Below, in pieces: positions 1 to 10,404 of a DNA stretch of 64,000 nucleotides. Source of the stretch: Anastrepha obliqua (lineage: Eukaryota; Arthropoda; Insecta; Diptera; Tephritidae); contig NC_072896.1 of assembly GCF_027943255.1 (NCBI RefSeq), forward strand, positions 123,845,879 to 123,909,878, in the 5' to 3' direction. The notes beneath the pieces are model-generated. The model saw nothing but the letters and a program-made list of their open reading frames with translations. It was not told where the DNA came from and did not search any database. Position 1 is the stretch's first letter, and every line of letters begins with the position of its first letter. The position numbers and the translations under genes are program-made.

Positions 1-1790
1 AAAGTTTTTAAAGTTCCTAAAAACTTCTGTTACATTCTTTTCAATTTTTTAACCGTACAAGGAATTTTTTTATATGGAAAAAACTAAGCAAAATGAGTTA
101 AAAGGTTTAAAAAAAATTAAAAGAAAAGAAATTTTTACATGGAAGAAAAGTAGTCATAAAAAATATAATATAAAGAAATATTCATTTTGTCACGGGCATA
201 TCTACAGACCGGTTATTATTTATTTCTAATTCATTTATTTATTTTCTAATTATGTCAGGTTAGGTAACTCAGGCTGATCTGAATAGATCTCCCATAGGCC
301 ACAAAGGTCCGTAGTATTACCAGTTCAAATTATATTAAATAACTAATAAATATTGGCAAAATACTTAAAGATTCAATGTAACGGTGGTCTTCCCCAATTC
401 TCGTTACAAAAATTTTCAACAAATTTAAAAATTAATAATTTTTCTTTTTTAATTTTTCAGTTTACCTCTTATTACACTCAAACTTACAAATAAATTTTCA
501 GCAAATTTAAAACAATTTTCAGATCATGTCCAAAATACTAGCAGCACCTGACATGCACCTGTCATGTCGCTCTCTACTTTAATTCTCGTTTCTAATAACG
601 AACAATGTGGCGTCTCTTTACCTCAACGCCATTCTTCCAGTGATCGCTACATTTGTTACAATTAATGATGTCACTGTCATTATCGTAATGACGAATGGCC
701 AATACAAAGAGCAAACGCATTTATCAAATACAAATCTGATCAGCGGCAAATAAGGCAGGCAGCAACAATGGAAATTATTTCTGTACCTGCGACCGCTCGC
801 ACACAAAACGCGCGGTAATTACATGTTGTTCCATTCACCCTCGAACTAAAACATTTCTTTAGTTCCCTAAAACATCTTTTTTTCATTTTTTTTCAAAAAA
901 TCACTTTTTTTGCTTCGTGGCCTTTCGATTTCGGCTCTCCGTAATTTTTCTTTTTCTCACATACACAATTGTGCATGTATGTGTTGATGTACAGTAATGC
1001 ATTTGTTTTTGTGCGCTTGAGCGCTAAACAAAATCATCTCCAAAAACAAATAGCAACAAAGTTGTAGAATAATTCTCAAAAAACAAAAAAAAAACAGAAA
1101 AAGTGTTCTTGAAAAGAAAAAAACCTTGTGAGCTATTATTTTGGTCGGCGCGTGAGCATTTTCTCAGCGTCCTTTTCTTTGGCTCATTTTTTTAATCGTT
1201 TATTGACTTGTTTATATGGTCGAAGGCGGAAAAAATGTACGAGTGTGATTACGTTGTGCTACAAATTATTTTTAATGATGCTGCAAAAGAGACGGGCACA
1301 GAACGCACGTTCAGAAAAAAGGCGCGCACGCATGCGCAACAACAAACGCAAACGCACTTTTTTCACATCGCTGGTAGTTGTTAATCGCCGACTGGCCGAT
1401 TGTGAGTTGCGTTCTCGGCATCGATCAAATTATTCAATTGTTGCTTATTTTTCATGTCTGCTCTGCTGCCTTTTCACATGTTTTTTTTTTATTTTTTCTT
1501 TATTAACTCCCTCATCTCATTTTTCAATTTGCCACACTGTGCTTAGCTTTTAATTGCTAAGCCTACGTATTGCAATTTTCTATTTTTAATTCTAGCTTAT
1601 TTCTTCTGACTGTAGTTTTAAGCCTATTGTATAAATGCGAAAAATACAAATTAAGCTTTTTGATGAGCAAATATTTCGAAAATTTTCGAACATACTTTAA
1701 TGAGACACATTTTTGTTTGAATTGAGTTTCATTTTTTACCTTAAAATAATTTAATTAGCAGCTTTATTTTTATATTTTTAAAATTTTTTA
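1..1790. other. AT-rich nuclear non-coding DNA
   Basis: I see no supportable gene. An open frame at 1128-1553 lacks an ATG start and reads as low-complexity Arg/Lys-rich then Phe/Leu/Ser-rich sequence. It looks like chance openness in an intron or intergenic region rather than a protein. Confidence 0.5.
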
Positions 1791-1794
1791 AATT

Positions 1795-2172
1795 ACTCAG
1801 AAATGAATAAAACTAATTTTGAAGATTTCTAAATTTTCTAAAGAACTGAACTAAACTACTCAGAAATGAATAAAATTAATCATAAAAGAAAAAAACTAAT
1901 CAGAAATGAATAAAATTAATAAAAAATAAATAAAATTAATCAGAAATGAATTAAATGAATCGTAAATTAACAACATTAATTAGAAATGAACAAAATTAGT
2001 CAGAATGAATAAAATTAATCCGGAATGAATAAAATTAATCACAAAGGAATAAAATTAATCAGAAATTATTAAAACTAATCAGAAATGAATAAAATTAATC
2101 AGAAATATATAAAGCTAATCATAAATGAATAAAATTAATCACAAACGAATAAATTTAATCATAAATGAATAA
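1795..2172. repeat. AT-rich minisatellite, about 20-bp unit
   Basis: A degenerate tandem array of units close to AATCAGAAATGAATAAAATT, about 18 copies, with point changes (CAGAAA, CATAAA, CACAAA) and some length variation. Some adjacent units are identical and others differ by several bases, as expected of a slippage-prone minisatellite. No coding potential. Confidence 0.85.
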
Positions 2173-2179
2173 AATAAGT

Positions 2180-3390
2180 GAAAGCATAGGTCAAGTCCTA
2201 TGCCTGTATGCACATAAAAATAAGTTTTCCGTTCCTTAATTAATTATGATCAGCTAATACATGCAATTTATTAAAGTATTTAGTGAGACTCACCACAAAA
2301 TATGCCCCATATGCGCATCCGCCAACCAAACTCTTCAACGTCAACTTTTCGGCGCGTTGGCTCAAATTTCACACCACCTTCAGTCAAGGACGACACTCAA
2401 CGAATATTGACGGCAGGCTACCAAAAAAATGTGTACAACTTCTCAATTTTTTGTCAACTTTTTGACAGGAGCCAACTGACAGTTCTCGGTAGGAACTCTC
2501 ATTCTCACATATACGAGTATGTACAAGTACTTGTAGATGTGTGCGTATAAAAAATGATATGAACTGCTACGAAATTTTATGAGCTCATATTTCAAGTGGG
2601 TTACAACAACATGCACGAGGACATGCAATACGCGCATACATACATACGTATGTACGTACGTGTAAAATGAGGTCATATTTGCATACATATTTTTTAATAT
2701 TTTTATTTATATGTAAGGAAATTAGTGGTTAGGTAAAAGTTACCGGAGATTGTAACGCTCAAAGTTCGTTGGCATTTTGCGCATTTTACATTTTTATATG
2801 CATATTTGTTGTTTTTGCTTTTAAGTGTCAACGCAAGCGGTAAAGTTGGCTGTTTTATAGCCAAATGGCAATTTTTACATATAAAGAAATATCGCCTATG
2901 CCAGAATTTTCATATATGAACGATAATTCCGAAATGAACTAATAAATGCTGTGTTTTTTTTTCTAGTTTTTGTTCAAATGTAAATTTCAAATAAAAAACA
3001 TATTCGTGTTTTTGTGTGTTTTGACGGGAACTTCCCATCGTTGTCTCAGCGCTCAATTTGATCGTGTGACTAGATGACTAGCGTACCGCCTAACGCTTGA
3101 ATGTTTTGCTGCTTTTAGTGACTGCCACTTAATTTCTATGCAAATAAAAATGCCGCTAGCGTTGATTGTCTGCTTTCAGCACTCAAGTTTCAGCTGCCTG
3201 CTGCCATTTCGATTCATTTGCCGGCCCACTAAAACTGTGTGTTTGAGGCTGTGTTATTCAGTTGACTGCTTTGTTGTTGTCTTTGGTTTATGGTTTTTGT
3301 TAGCAGTTCGAAAAATATTGCCAAGCAACAGAACTCGCACAAATAAATAAATGAATTTTTGTGTTGTTCTGGTTGCTTGCTTTCATTCCA
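2180..3390. other. Non-coding nuclear DNA
   Basis: No coding feature recognised. A short (CATA/GTAC)-type microsatellite-like stretch lies near 2636-2665. Composition becomes less AT-rich toward 3000-3400, just before a candidate first exon. Confidence 0.4.
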
Positions 3391-3404
3391 GCTCGTCACA
3401 ACTC

Positions 3405-3474
3405 AGTCGATCACATTTTTTTCGCTACTCGAACTTCTTGCTTAGTCTGCTTTCAATTTGCACCTGAGTGCTAA
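3405..3474 (+). promoter_or_regulatory. Candidate initiator plus first-exon splice donor
   Basis: A TCAGTC sequence at 3403-3408 matches the fly initiator consensus (TCAKTY, +1 at the A). About 70 nt downstream is a strong donor, CTAA|GTAAGTG, at 3474/3475. This spacing fits a short non-coding first exon of a plus-strand gene whose later exons are not identified. Both signals are short and can arise by chance. Confidence 0.2.
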
Positions 3475-3699
3475 GTAAGTGTTTTTTTTTTTTTTTTTGT
3501 TTTGTCAATGCTTTATTTCATTTTGTCGCAAGTCTTTTGAATTTTAACTATTAAAACCACTCTTTTAATTAAATTTGTTTTAACACTGAAGCTCCTTAGG
3601 CTGGTTAGCAACACTTTTTTCTTAAATTGTTCAGCAAAATAATGACACAATGGCTGAAAGTCTGATATGGGCTGCCAAATTTTACACCTTAGCAAACAA

Positions 3700-3820
3700 T
3701 TTTGTGAACAGCTAAATTTGTTGGCCCAACAATCCCAGTTGTCCGCTACGCTCGGTTGATAACCAATCTAGTTGCTAGCTGACGTTCAACTGATCACAGC
3801 AAACGTGGCCAATGCGCCAG
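3700..3820 (+). other. Candidate alternative first exon ending in a consensus donor
   Basis: A relatively GC-rich stretch ends at CGCCAG|GTAAGTAT (3820/3821), a near-perfect metazoan 5' splice site. An ATG at 3812 would put codons M-R-Q directly before the donor. It lies about 350 bp downstream of another candidate first-exon donor, so alternative promoters of one gene are possible. The upstream boundary is not defined and no downstream exon can be linked to it. Confidence 0.2.
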
Positions 3821-3829
3821 GTAAGTATA

Positions 3830-5190
3830 TTTACTTATATAGAGCAGGCAAGACGAGACAAGGGCGCAAGCTACGCTCACTCCGTTGATGTCGTCAACAG
3901 CGCTCAGCACTCGTTGACGACGCGCTCACCTCTTCAATTTGTGTACTGCTGCTACGTCTGTAGTTCGGTACCGGCTCGCGAGTGTACGATCACTATGTGG
4001 ATAATCGGATCAGCGCACGATCTGCATACAAATTCATTAAGCAGCAAAATGACAGAGTTGTGGCCCGAATTGATTGTGTTTGGTTAATCTAATAGTCACA
4101 GAATAAAGTTGCCAACGACCGGCAACTCCAGCGCGCAGTTTTTGATTCCTCGCGAGCTGCCCAAACCGATCCATTACGTTCGGATTTCGTTAAGCGACTT
4201 GTGCACATTCCCAGTATACTCGGGCTTTTTGTAACCTTTTGCGACCATTGTGCCGTTGACAGTTATGTGTGTTCTTTTCAAGTTACAATTCGGCACGACG
4301 CCAGTGAGGTGTAGTGGACTCGCTCTGCCGCGTGTGCACACCTGTAGTGTCGGCATTTAGGCATACCGCTCGCCGGCGTTGGTAACGTAGGCAACATTTG
4401 TTTCACTTTTGCACCTGATCATGAGCGCAGTGAAGCGTAGTGGAATACAGGTGCACTTTTGAAGAGAACTCACTGCTGAGCCTCTACTGCTGTCTCACTT
4501 TTACCACTGCTGTGGAAGCCTTATTTCCGTTTTCATGTTGGCTTAAAGAGCGCTTTTGAGACAACTGCTTGCCCCGCTTACTCAGTTCTCAGCACCGCTC
4601 CTGACTCTCCACTAATTGTTCCCATAAAGCAAATGATCATTAACGCTTTTTCATTGTGAAATAATTTGTTGACCTCTTCCCGCTTCAAATAGAAAATAAT
4701 TCTTTCACATAGACAATTTTATGTATCAAAAAACTTCTTTTTTAAATAAATTATTAAATAAACCGTAGTTCTTTCTCATCCCTCTAAGCTCATTAAATAA
4801 TGCACATAAAGGCTTATGAATGCCTGTACGTAAATATGTAAAAGTTTATGCTTTATTATGTGAAAAGAGTTTTAACATCCGTCACTTATAAGTCAGGCAT
4901 GTTATCTTAACTTTCATTCTGTGCCAATAATTACTTCTTGCCTGGGACTTTGACCGCAGTTTTCTGCCTAATTTTAGTAGCAGATAACTGCCAATGGCGT
5001 GAAATGAAAATCTTGTTTTCTTTGTTCTGGCTTTCCTCTTCTTACTTCCGTTTAGTTGCCGTTAGCAAAAAATCCAAAAAGAGAATGTTAAAAAATCTAG
5101 CAACCCAAAATAATACAATTTAAATACTTTTTTACAAAAATAAGTAAAAAATTACCTATAAAATAAAAAAGAACTCTACCTTTTAGTTTT
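3830..5190. other. Non-coding nuclear DNA with a GC-richer block
   Basis: 3830-4620 is markedly less AT-rich than its surroundings and not obviously repetitive, which suits a promoter-proximal or intronic region. Frames there are short and have no recognisable similarity. 4630-5190 is AT-rich with nothing recognised. Confidence 0.3.
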
Positions 5191-5191
5191 A

Positions 5192-6032
5192 TTAAACTTT
5201 ATTTCGTATTTCAAAAAGTGCAAACTTTAAAGTACAAGAAGTAAACTTAAGTTGTACAGCAGCTACATAACGATAGTTTAACAAAGCCCGCCAGTTGCTT
5301 CTTTCTCGTGATAAACGGTGCCAGTTGGATACACCAAGTGAAGCCAAATCCTTCTCCACCTGATTTTTCCAACGCGGAGGAGGCCTTCCTTTTCCAGTGC
5401 AACCACCAGCTGCATCGAATACTTTCATAGCCAGAGCGTTTGTATCCATTCCGACGACATGACCCAGCCAGCGTAGCCTCTGGATCTGTATTCGCTGCGC
5501 TAATTCTATGTCGTCGTAAAGCTCATACAGCTAATCGTTCCATCATCTGCGATACTCGCCGTCACCAATGTGCGAAGGTACAAAAATCTTCCGCAGAATC
5601 TTTCTCTCAAACATTCATCGGATTTGTCATCGTCCACGCTTCTGCGCCATACGTTAGGACGGGTATGATGAAAGCCTTGTAGAGTGTTAGTTTTGTTCGT
5701 TGAGAGAGGTCTTTACTACTCAATTGCCTACTTAGTCCAAAGTACCACTTGTTGGCAAAAAAGATTCTACGTTGGATTTCAAGGCTGACGTTATTATCGA
5801 TGTTAGTGTGGGTTCCTAGATAAACGAAGTCTTTTACAATCTAGAAATCATAACAGTCAACAGTGATGTGATCCGACTGTTTGTTTGATGACAGAAGGTA
5901 CTTCGTTTTGTCCTCGTTCACCACCAGACCCATTCGCTTTGTGTCTTTATGCAGTTTGGAAAAGAAACAATAAACGACAGACCGCAGGCTGCAAACAGAG
6001 CTTAAGAGCCTCTTCAAACCGCGTAAAAACAA
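5192..6032 (-). mobile_element. RTE-like non-LTR retrotransposon, 3' part of RT, decayed
   Basis: Read on the minus strand, pieces of one reverse transcriptase C-terminal region appear in order. GLVVNEDKTKYLL comes near 5915-5960. TLYKAFIIPVLTYGAEAW follows near 5610-5690. The tail block KVFDAAGG...GRPPPRWKNQVEKDLASLGVSNWHRL lies at 5290-5425. This order is typical of RTE-type elements common in insects. In-frame stops and shifts separate the blocks, and the RT catalytic motifs upstream are missing, so it is a dead 5'-truncated copy. Other pieces of the same kind of element lie at 12.6, 17.2 and 18.0 kb. Confidence 0.75.
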
Positions 6033-6075
6033 GCACTTTCAATGGGCATGTAAGCTACAGAGCTGTAGAACCTTG

Positions 6076-6420
6076 ATAAGACCAATAGCAACGTATGTGA
6101 CACGTGGATTCTGACTACTAATATAAAGAACGCTTCGTAAAGACGCAACGTCTTCGATGGCTAGTTCACGTACTTCGAACAGAAGTCCAACAGAATTCCA
6201 AAGAAGACTTTTAGCTCTCGCATTTTGGGCATCATAAAGTGCAGACGGCCTCCAAGTAGGAGGGCAGATGAAGTGGAAGATGACCTGATAAGCTGGTTAA
6301 GCTGGGAACTAATCTTAATGCAATCAATTCTACCATTTATCCTCAAGCAAACTAAGGATCAGATCGCTCTATGTCGCGCATGCCAACAAGAAATGGGCCA
6401 CGGAGCTTGACTTGACTTGG
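6076..6420 (+). mobile_element. Short non-LTR retrotransposon tail fragment
   Basis: On the plus strand a RRQRLRWLVHVLRT stretch near 6145-6190 resembles the 'R..RLRWLGHV.RM' block near the end of RTE/L2-type reverse transcriptases. The following frames are broken. It lies in opposite orientation to the fragment immediately before it, so it is a separate insertion or a rearranged piece. The class call is weak. Confidence 0.4.
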
Positions 6421-6639
6421 TTTGTTCTCTCATTAATAGATTAAAATCCGGTCAACTTTTAATATCACTTACAATTTCAAATAAAAATACTAACTCCTTA
6501 GTAATATGAGAAGAAATTTACTTTAGCTTATCTGTAAGTCGGTTTGATATGAAGTGAAGTAAAATCCAAGGCACAAACACTATGTAACAGTAGTGAAAAT
6601 TGGTAAAATCTGCATTTTTAATTTTTCTTTATTTAGGCC

Positions 6640-7610
6640 ATAACGAGGTCCAACATTTCGTGGCAGAACATGGCATACATGTTTGCAGATGGATCAAAGC
6701 TGGACGGAATGTTTGGTGGCAGAGTTTTCGACGAGGAGCTTTCCATCAAACTCAAATTCAGGTTGCCGGACAACTGTAGTGTTTTCCAAGCGGAGGTAGC
6801 TGATTAAAGAAGCAGTGGATTGGTAAGTGACTACTCTAATTACTGTGGAGGACGTAATTATCTACTCCGACAGCCAGACGGCAATTAGGGACCTGGACTC
6901 AATTTTTGTGCGTTCAATGACTTCTCTATCGATTACATCCGAATACGTCGATCTAAGGCTCATTTGGGTTCCCGATCACAGTGGCATAAAGGGAAACTGC
7001 TAGGCTGATGAGCTGGCTAGACAGTAGACCCTGGAAATGTGAGGATTGGTGTTCTCTTCAGAACCCGTGGAAAATATGGGGCTCGCGCCAACTCAGCGAT
7101 TTCTGGGCTAGTGTGCAAACATGCAAAGTCGCGAGATCCTTCTTGCCCCGGGCACAGATATTTGGACCCTGGAGAAGGTTTCGCCGCGTAATGAGGGAAT
7201 TTGGGTTTCCTTAGGAATCTGCGGAAAAGACTTAGCTCGACTTAACAAGCGCTGGTGCAAACGTCCGCAAACGTGCAAAGTCACGAGATCCTTCTTGCCG
7301 AGGGTAAAGCGGATGCACTCGAGAGGACTCTGGAATTTGGTGAGTATCCTTATCGGGCATTGTCCTTTAGGTATCCACGCGGTGAGACTTGGGATTGCTG
7401 CACGTACTTTCTAAGGAAACTGGAGGATGAGGTGAAATCATCTCAGCACCTTCTTTTCAGTTTACCTGCTCTCGTCGGGCTAAAATTCAGGTATCTGGGC
7501 TCTCACTTTTTTGCTACAATTTCGGACATTTCGGGTTTAAATATCACACACCTAGTGAGATTCACCGGTAACTTGAAGCGGTTAACACGAACGTATTTAG
7601 CCACTGTTGG
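6640..7610 (+). mobile_element. Non-LTR retrotransposon, RNase H and 3' zinc-finger region
   Basis: A decayed RNase H domain is readable. FADGSK is near 6682 (first catalytic Asp). VFQAEV is near 6780 (catalytic Glu). IIYSDSQTAI is near 6858, with the second Asp. LIWVPDHSGIKGN is near 6961-6998 and ADELARQ, with the last Asp, is near 7004. In-frame stops interrupt it. Downstream, 7380-7600 carries the usual post-RNase H segment with FRYLGSHFF-like text, but the Cys/His pattern is poorly kept. RNase H downstream of RT is known from I, R1, LOA and some jockey-group elements. RT is absent, so this is a 5'-truncated dead copy. Confidence 0.75.
7121..7310 (+). repeat. Partial internal duplication inside the 6.6-7.6 kb element
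   Basis: The text around 7121-7150 (ATGCAAAGTCGCGAGATCCT then CTTGCC) recurs with few changes at 7274-7305 (GTGCAAAGTCACGAGATCCT then CTTGCC). This gives a spacing of about 153 bp, a local duplication within the retrotransposon remnant. Confidence 0.55.
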
Positions 7611-7619
7611 TCGCCATCT

Positions 7620-8063
7620 TCCAATCCAAAGCCACTTCTTTCTTTTTCCCCCTATTTGGTTCTCTCCCCTCTGTATAGCTTCATAATGGACGAGTTTTGA
7701 TTCTTTGTTCTAGTTGGCGCCTCGCGTGGGCAGCCAATCATCTTCTCCTTGGCTATTAAAGTAGATTGGGCTGAAAGATTGGGTTTCAAAACTGAAATTG
7801 GAATTACTTCTTTGACCTACTTGAAAAACATGACCCACCTCACAGTAAAGGTAGTGTGCAGTGAACTGGTGGTTTCTTACCAAATAAAGGCTAACGGCTA
7901 ACCGCTAACGGCAAATAAATCCATATGTTTGCATTTACTTTATATAACCAAACACATCATAGTTTCTAATAATTCATAAAAAGTTGGCACACGCCAATAA
8001 CTAAGTAATGGAGAAAAATAATACCATAAAATCTATACAAATATGAAAATATTATTACAATTT
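7620..8063. other. Non-coding; would be downstream flank of the candidate minus-strand exon
   Basis: No coding feature recognised. If the candidate terminal exon on the minus strand (stop codon at 8066-8064) is real, this stretch would hold its 3' UTR. I do not see a canonical AATAAA on that strand close to the stop. Confidence 0.3.
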
Positions 8064-8165
8064 CTAAGCAATCCATTCAGCTGCTGTTTCCCCTTTCCAT
8101 TCAGCTGCCAGTTGTTCCACACGATTGCGCTGGAACGTGGTGTACAAGGCGGCGGCGTATAGACG
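8064..8165 (-). CDS. Candidate terminal coding exon of an unidentified nuclear gene
   Basis: On the minus strand a textbook acceptor (pyrimidine-rich tract then TTTTACAG) lies at 8166-8180. It opens a frame of 33 codons ending in TAG at 8066-8064. The peptide begins RLYAAALYTTFQRN, continues RVEQLAAEWKG and ends ETAAEWIA. It is GC-rich and balanced in composition, unlike the AT-rich surroundings and unlike the transposon proteins in the window. That and the exact acceptor argue for a real last exon. Upstream exons would lie at higher coordinates. I do not recognise the protein. Length is small, so chance remains possible. Confidence 0.45.
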   Translation of the reverse strand, partial: RLYAAALYTTFQRNRVEQLAAEWKGETAAEWIA

Positions 8166-8199
8166 CTGTAAAACCAAAATAAAAGCAGTTTTTTATAGA

Positions 8200-8735
8200 T
8201 TTTTGTGCATGCACTATATAAGCGTAAATACCGTTACACAGACACAGTGAAAATATTCAAACTTAAAAAAAAAAACAAAATGCTAAAATAAAACACTAAA
8301 ATAAAAATATTAAAAGTTGGCAAAAGTGAATGAAAATTTACTGAATGATTGGAAAAAAAAAATATTATATAAAAAACGCTTGAATTCGCTAGCACCTGCC
8401 AATACTAAGTGTGCGCCTGGGCAGTCAACCGCGCACTGCCGCATAAAAATAGTCGGTCGTCACAACAGTAATCACTGCTCACTGCCACAATACGGCTGCA
8501 GGAATTCCGGCGATTGATGAAAACCTACGGACCGCGCATGCCGCAAGAGATGATCTGATGAGAAATGTGGTTTCAAAACAAAGCAGATTAAAAAGCTAGA
8601 AAATATAAAATAGAACTCACCCTATTCTTAATCTAAAATGACAAAATTTATTTGACAAAATGCTTATACTTATAATATTCGAAGAATAAATATTCAACAC
8701 AATCAAACGAGACTAAATATGGCTGGCGTTGAGTA
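8200..8735. other. Mostly non-coding; one short open stretch
   Basis: Near 8505-8600 (+) a frame reads IPAIDENLRTAHAARDDLMR after a possible acceptor (GGCTGCAG). It could be a small exon or a transposon scrap and cannot be assigned. The rest is AT-rich. Confidence 0.2.
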
Positions 8736-8739
8736 GAAA

Positions 8740-9745
8740 GTGAGTTCCTGCGAAGATATTCCGCCTCATCAAAGTTCTTTATTAGACTTCCGAACTGACA
8801 GTGCTTCACAACGGCAACATCAGCGACCCATTCACACCAACGGAGGGGTAAGACTTGGTTGTCCCGTGTCGCCCCTTCTCTTCGCCTTCGCCCTAGACAA
8901 CGTTTTGAGCCAATTTAGAGGGATCATATGGAGTTTCACCAGACATCCTGAGGATCTGGACTTCGGCGATGACATCTGCCTCCTCTCTCAGAAACTCACA
9001 GACATGCAAGCGAAGGCGGAGATACTTGTCACGCTGGCACGCACTGTCGGACAGGAGGTCGACATCGCCGAGACGAAGGCTAAGACAGTCAACTACTATA
9101 AAGCAAAACATATATTGATTGGCGAGTGTTTCAGTTACCTCGGCTGCACTATCACTGTCAGATGAAGATGTCAACTGCAGGCTAAACAAATTAAGGGTGA
9201 CCTTCGGGCTAATACATACAGTATGGGCGAGTTCGCAAATATCCAGGCATACAGGCGTACTAAACTGCGAATATACAGCTCATTTGTGAAGTCAGAATTG
9301 TTGTACGGACGTGAAACATGGCTGGTCTCCAACACCATCACACAGAGGCTACAATCCGTCATCACAAAATGCCTTCGCATCATCTGCAGAATATTCTGGC
9401 CAAACACCATCAGTAATGACGCGCTGTGGAGATCAACGAATGAGGACCCCATCCTTTGGCTAATCAAACGCAGAAAACGGCGATGGATAGATCGCTCACT
9501 TAGAAAAACACCAGATAGCAACATGAGAATGGCACTAGATGGGAACCCGCAGGGAAACAGAAGCCGCGATCGGCCAAAGATAACTTGGCAAAGGTCGATA
9601 TTGAGCGAGCCAGCAGATGCCGACATCATATGCGACGCCGCGAAAACAACAGCCCGAAGCCATGTACTATGGAAGAGTATTGTCGAGGCCCTAGGCTCCC
9701 CAGCGGAGTGAACAAGGATATACAAATATATACAAAATAAAAGTT
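8740..9745 (+). mobile_element. Non-LTR retrotransposon, RT C-terminal half
   Basis: Plus-strand frames show the reverse transcriptase palm. GCPVSPLLF is near 8860 (motif B). DFGDDICLL is near 8960, the catalytic Y/FxDD box with a Gly in place of the usual Ala or Met. SYLGCTI follows near 9130. After a stop at about 9163 the frame resumes at 9223-9711 with an LKxRIYxSxVxSxLLYGRETW block, a KRRKRRWI block, an NPQGNRSRDRPK block and a C-terminus ending EALGSPAE with a TGA stop. These tails are typical of CR1/L2/RTE-type elements. Only one main break is seen, so this copy is younger than the other fragments, but it lacks the endonuclease and N-terminal RT. Confidence 0.75.
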
Positions 9746-9849
9746 GCTTCAAATTGGGAAATAGGGCAGCACAATATCAAAATATAGTAATTACACTGTA
9801 GAGGCAGTTAATTGCACATAAAACGCCAAGGCACGTAAACTTAATATTA

Positions 9850-10397
9850 TTGGGTTTTTCGGAAAGTAATTCGTTTTTTTTTGTGGAGAAAATGAAAGAC
9901 GATCTTAAACCCAGGTCTTTCAGGAGGTCATAAACTGTTGAATTCGATCAATTTAACCTCCCGCCGATCCCACGTGTTGTTATTCGCTGGTTTGCATCAA
10001 CTAATGCCTTTATCGCGGCCTGCCAGAACGTGTTGCATCTTCGACATAAAAGTTGCCGGATCGAAATTTTTCAAACCAGTTCTGGCACTGGCGTATTGTC
10101 AACACATCTTCTCCATACAGATCGGTTAATTTCTTTCTGGCTTGAACAGCATTTTTACCTTTTCTATAGTAAAAAAGTAAAATATGACGAAAATGCTGGT
10201 TATTACTCTATATATTTAAAAGGGCACCGACCTAAAACTACGGCGTAAAATCAATTGAACTTATTCACACAGAAGCCTTGCTATATCAGCTGTCAAAACA
10301 TGTAATGACAATGCGACTTAAGTGTGAAGTTAGCTGTGAAAAATCACAATAGAATCCTCTGTCGGGAAAAAACTAAATTACTTTCCGAAAAACCCAA
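9850..10397 (-). mobile_element. Internally deleted mariner element with intact ends
   Basis: The element is bounded by TA dinucleotides (9848-9849 and 10398-10399). Its perfect 22-bp terminal inverted repeats begin TTGGGTTTTTCGGAAAGTAA. TA duplication and such ends define Tc1/mariner. On the minus strand it still encodes the transposase N-terminus. An uninterrupted stretch (about 10000-10200) reads HILLFYYRKGKNAVQA, LYGEDVLTIRQCQNWFEKF and RSGNFYVEDATRSGRP, the first helix-turn-helix region and linker of mariner transposases. The catalytic DD34D domain is deleted. At 548 bp it resembles a non-autonomous MITE derivative that could be mobilised only by a full-length relative. Confidence 0.85.
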
Positions 10398-10404
10398 TAT
10401 ATTG

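Noticed and set aside
1128..1553. 141-codon open frame
   Set aside because: No ATG start, low-complexity Arg/Lys and Phe/Leu runs, no splice or domain support; best explained by chance in skewed sequence.
9171..9752. 193-codon minus-strand frame
   Set aside because: It is the antisense shadow of the RT fragment on the plus strand, which has recognisable catalytic text.
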